Shown piece after piece: positions 5,811 to 5,964 of a stretch of 5,964 nt of DNA (position 1 is the first letter of the stretch; every line of letters starts with the position of its first letter). Below the pieces are notes generated by a model. The model was not told where the DNA came from, did not search any database, and saw only the letters and a list, made by a program, of their open reading frames with translations. The translations under genes were made by a program, and so were the position numbers. The stretch covers positions 1-5,964 of the forward strand of contig JAOUFP010000200.1 of the NCBI GenBank assembly GCA_029858145.1, in the 5' to 3' direction. This DNA is from Nitrospirota bacterium (GTDB taxonomy: Bacteria > Nitrospirota > Thermodesulfovibrionia > Thermodesulfovibrionales > UBA6898).

Positions 5811-5845
5811 CTATTGTCTTGCCGTAGGACGGGGGATGTTTGACG

Positions 5846-5964
5846 GTGAAGGAGTATCAGGCAATTAAAATCAAAGTTAAGCTGTGCGGCGACACGCTGG
5901 TTGCGCTGTTTGCAGCACTCCTGTGTTCACTGTTATTCTGTTCAGACTCCCTTGCCTCAGAGCC
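5846..5964 (+). CDS. N-terminus of a secreted protein (3'-partial, signal peptide only)
   Basis: The frame opens at GTG 5846 and runs off the window after 39 complete codons. The start has a GGGGGA purine tract (5831-5836) 9 bases upstream; a TTG at 5840 in the same frame is too close to it, and the frame is closed by TAG at 5825. The peptide has the layout of a Sec signal: a basic n-region (MKEYQAIKIKVK), a hydrophobic core (about 18-33, LVALFAALLCSLLFC), and a likely signal peptidase I site after Ala37 (SLA, then SE). A lipoprotein reading at Cys32 is less likely because LLFC is a poor lipobox. The mature protein is outside the window, so its function is unknown. It would be exported to the periplasm, outer membrane or surface. 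Hairpins just upstream may control it. Confidence 0.6.
   Translation, partial: MKEYQAIKIKVKLCGDTLVALFAALLCSLLFCSDSLASE

Larger units (their letters stand above)
5373..5845. other. Gap without a clear + strand gene
   Basis: About 470 bases follow udg. On the + strand I see no ORF with coding character, only the micro-ORF noted at 5767-5793. On the minus strand the first 284 bases fall in the unrecognised ORF. The remainder (5657-5845) is intergenic-like and holds a perfect 10-bp palindrome AGAGGCCTCT (5682-5691), a repeated TCTGAAC (from 5661 and from 5689), and the hairpins before the secreted-protein gene. No tRNA, CRISPR or insertion-sequence ends are apparent. Confidence 0.5.

Overview
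This window looks like an ordinary chromosomal segment from a free-living, probably Gram-negative bacterium of moderate GC content. The large hybrid histidine kinase, the four-cysteine family 4 uracil-DNA glycosylase and the CBS / tsaE / nadK neighbourhood fit a Nitrospirota or Desulfobacterota-like ('deltaproteobacterial') lineage. That assignment is an impression from gene types and gene order; no rRNA or marker gene here settles it.

Layout, left to right, all main genes on the + strand. (1) Positions 2-1927 hold the C-terminal part of a membrane-bound hybrid sensor kinase (end of the sensor domain, TM, HAMP, PAS, HisKA, HATPase, receiver). Its 5' end lies outside the window, and a well-placed internal Shine-Dalgarno and ATG precede the receiver domain. 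(2) A 159-base gap carries back-to-back inverted repeats and an 8-bp direct repeat. (3) Positions 2087-2770 encode a compact YfiH/PgeF-family protein, probably a peptidoglycan-precursor editing enzyme. (4) A 199-base gap carries two hairpins and a weak extended -10 promoter candidate. (5) Positions 2970-5372 form a tight cluster: a two-CBS-domain protein, tsaE (tRNA t6A synthesis ATPase), nadK (NAD kinase) and a family 4 uracil-DNA glycosylase. The first three genes overlap and the fourth follows 10 bases after nadK, so they are very likely one transcription unit. (6) Positions 5373-5845 hold no clear + strand gene. A plausible but unrecognised minus-strand ORF (5288-5656) converges on the glycosylase gene, and hairpins precede the last gene. 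(7) From 5846 to the edge is the start of a secreted protein, seen only as its signal peptide.

The cluster is housekeeping in character: tRNA modification, NADP supply and removal of uracil from DNA. The CBS protein may bind adenine nucleotides, which is a loose thematic link to TsaE and NadK, but nothing in the sequence proves functional coupling. I found no convincing new biological system. The items most worth a second look are the minus-strand ORF with its odd startless upstream extension, the possible internal start in the kinase, the repeat cluster before pgeF and the structured leader before the secreted protein.
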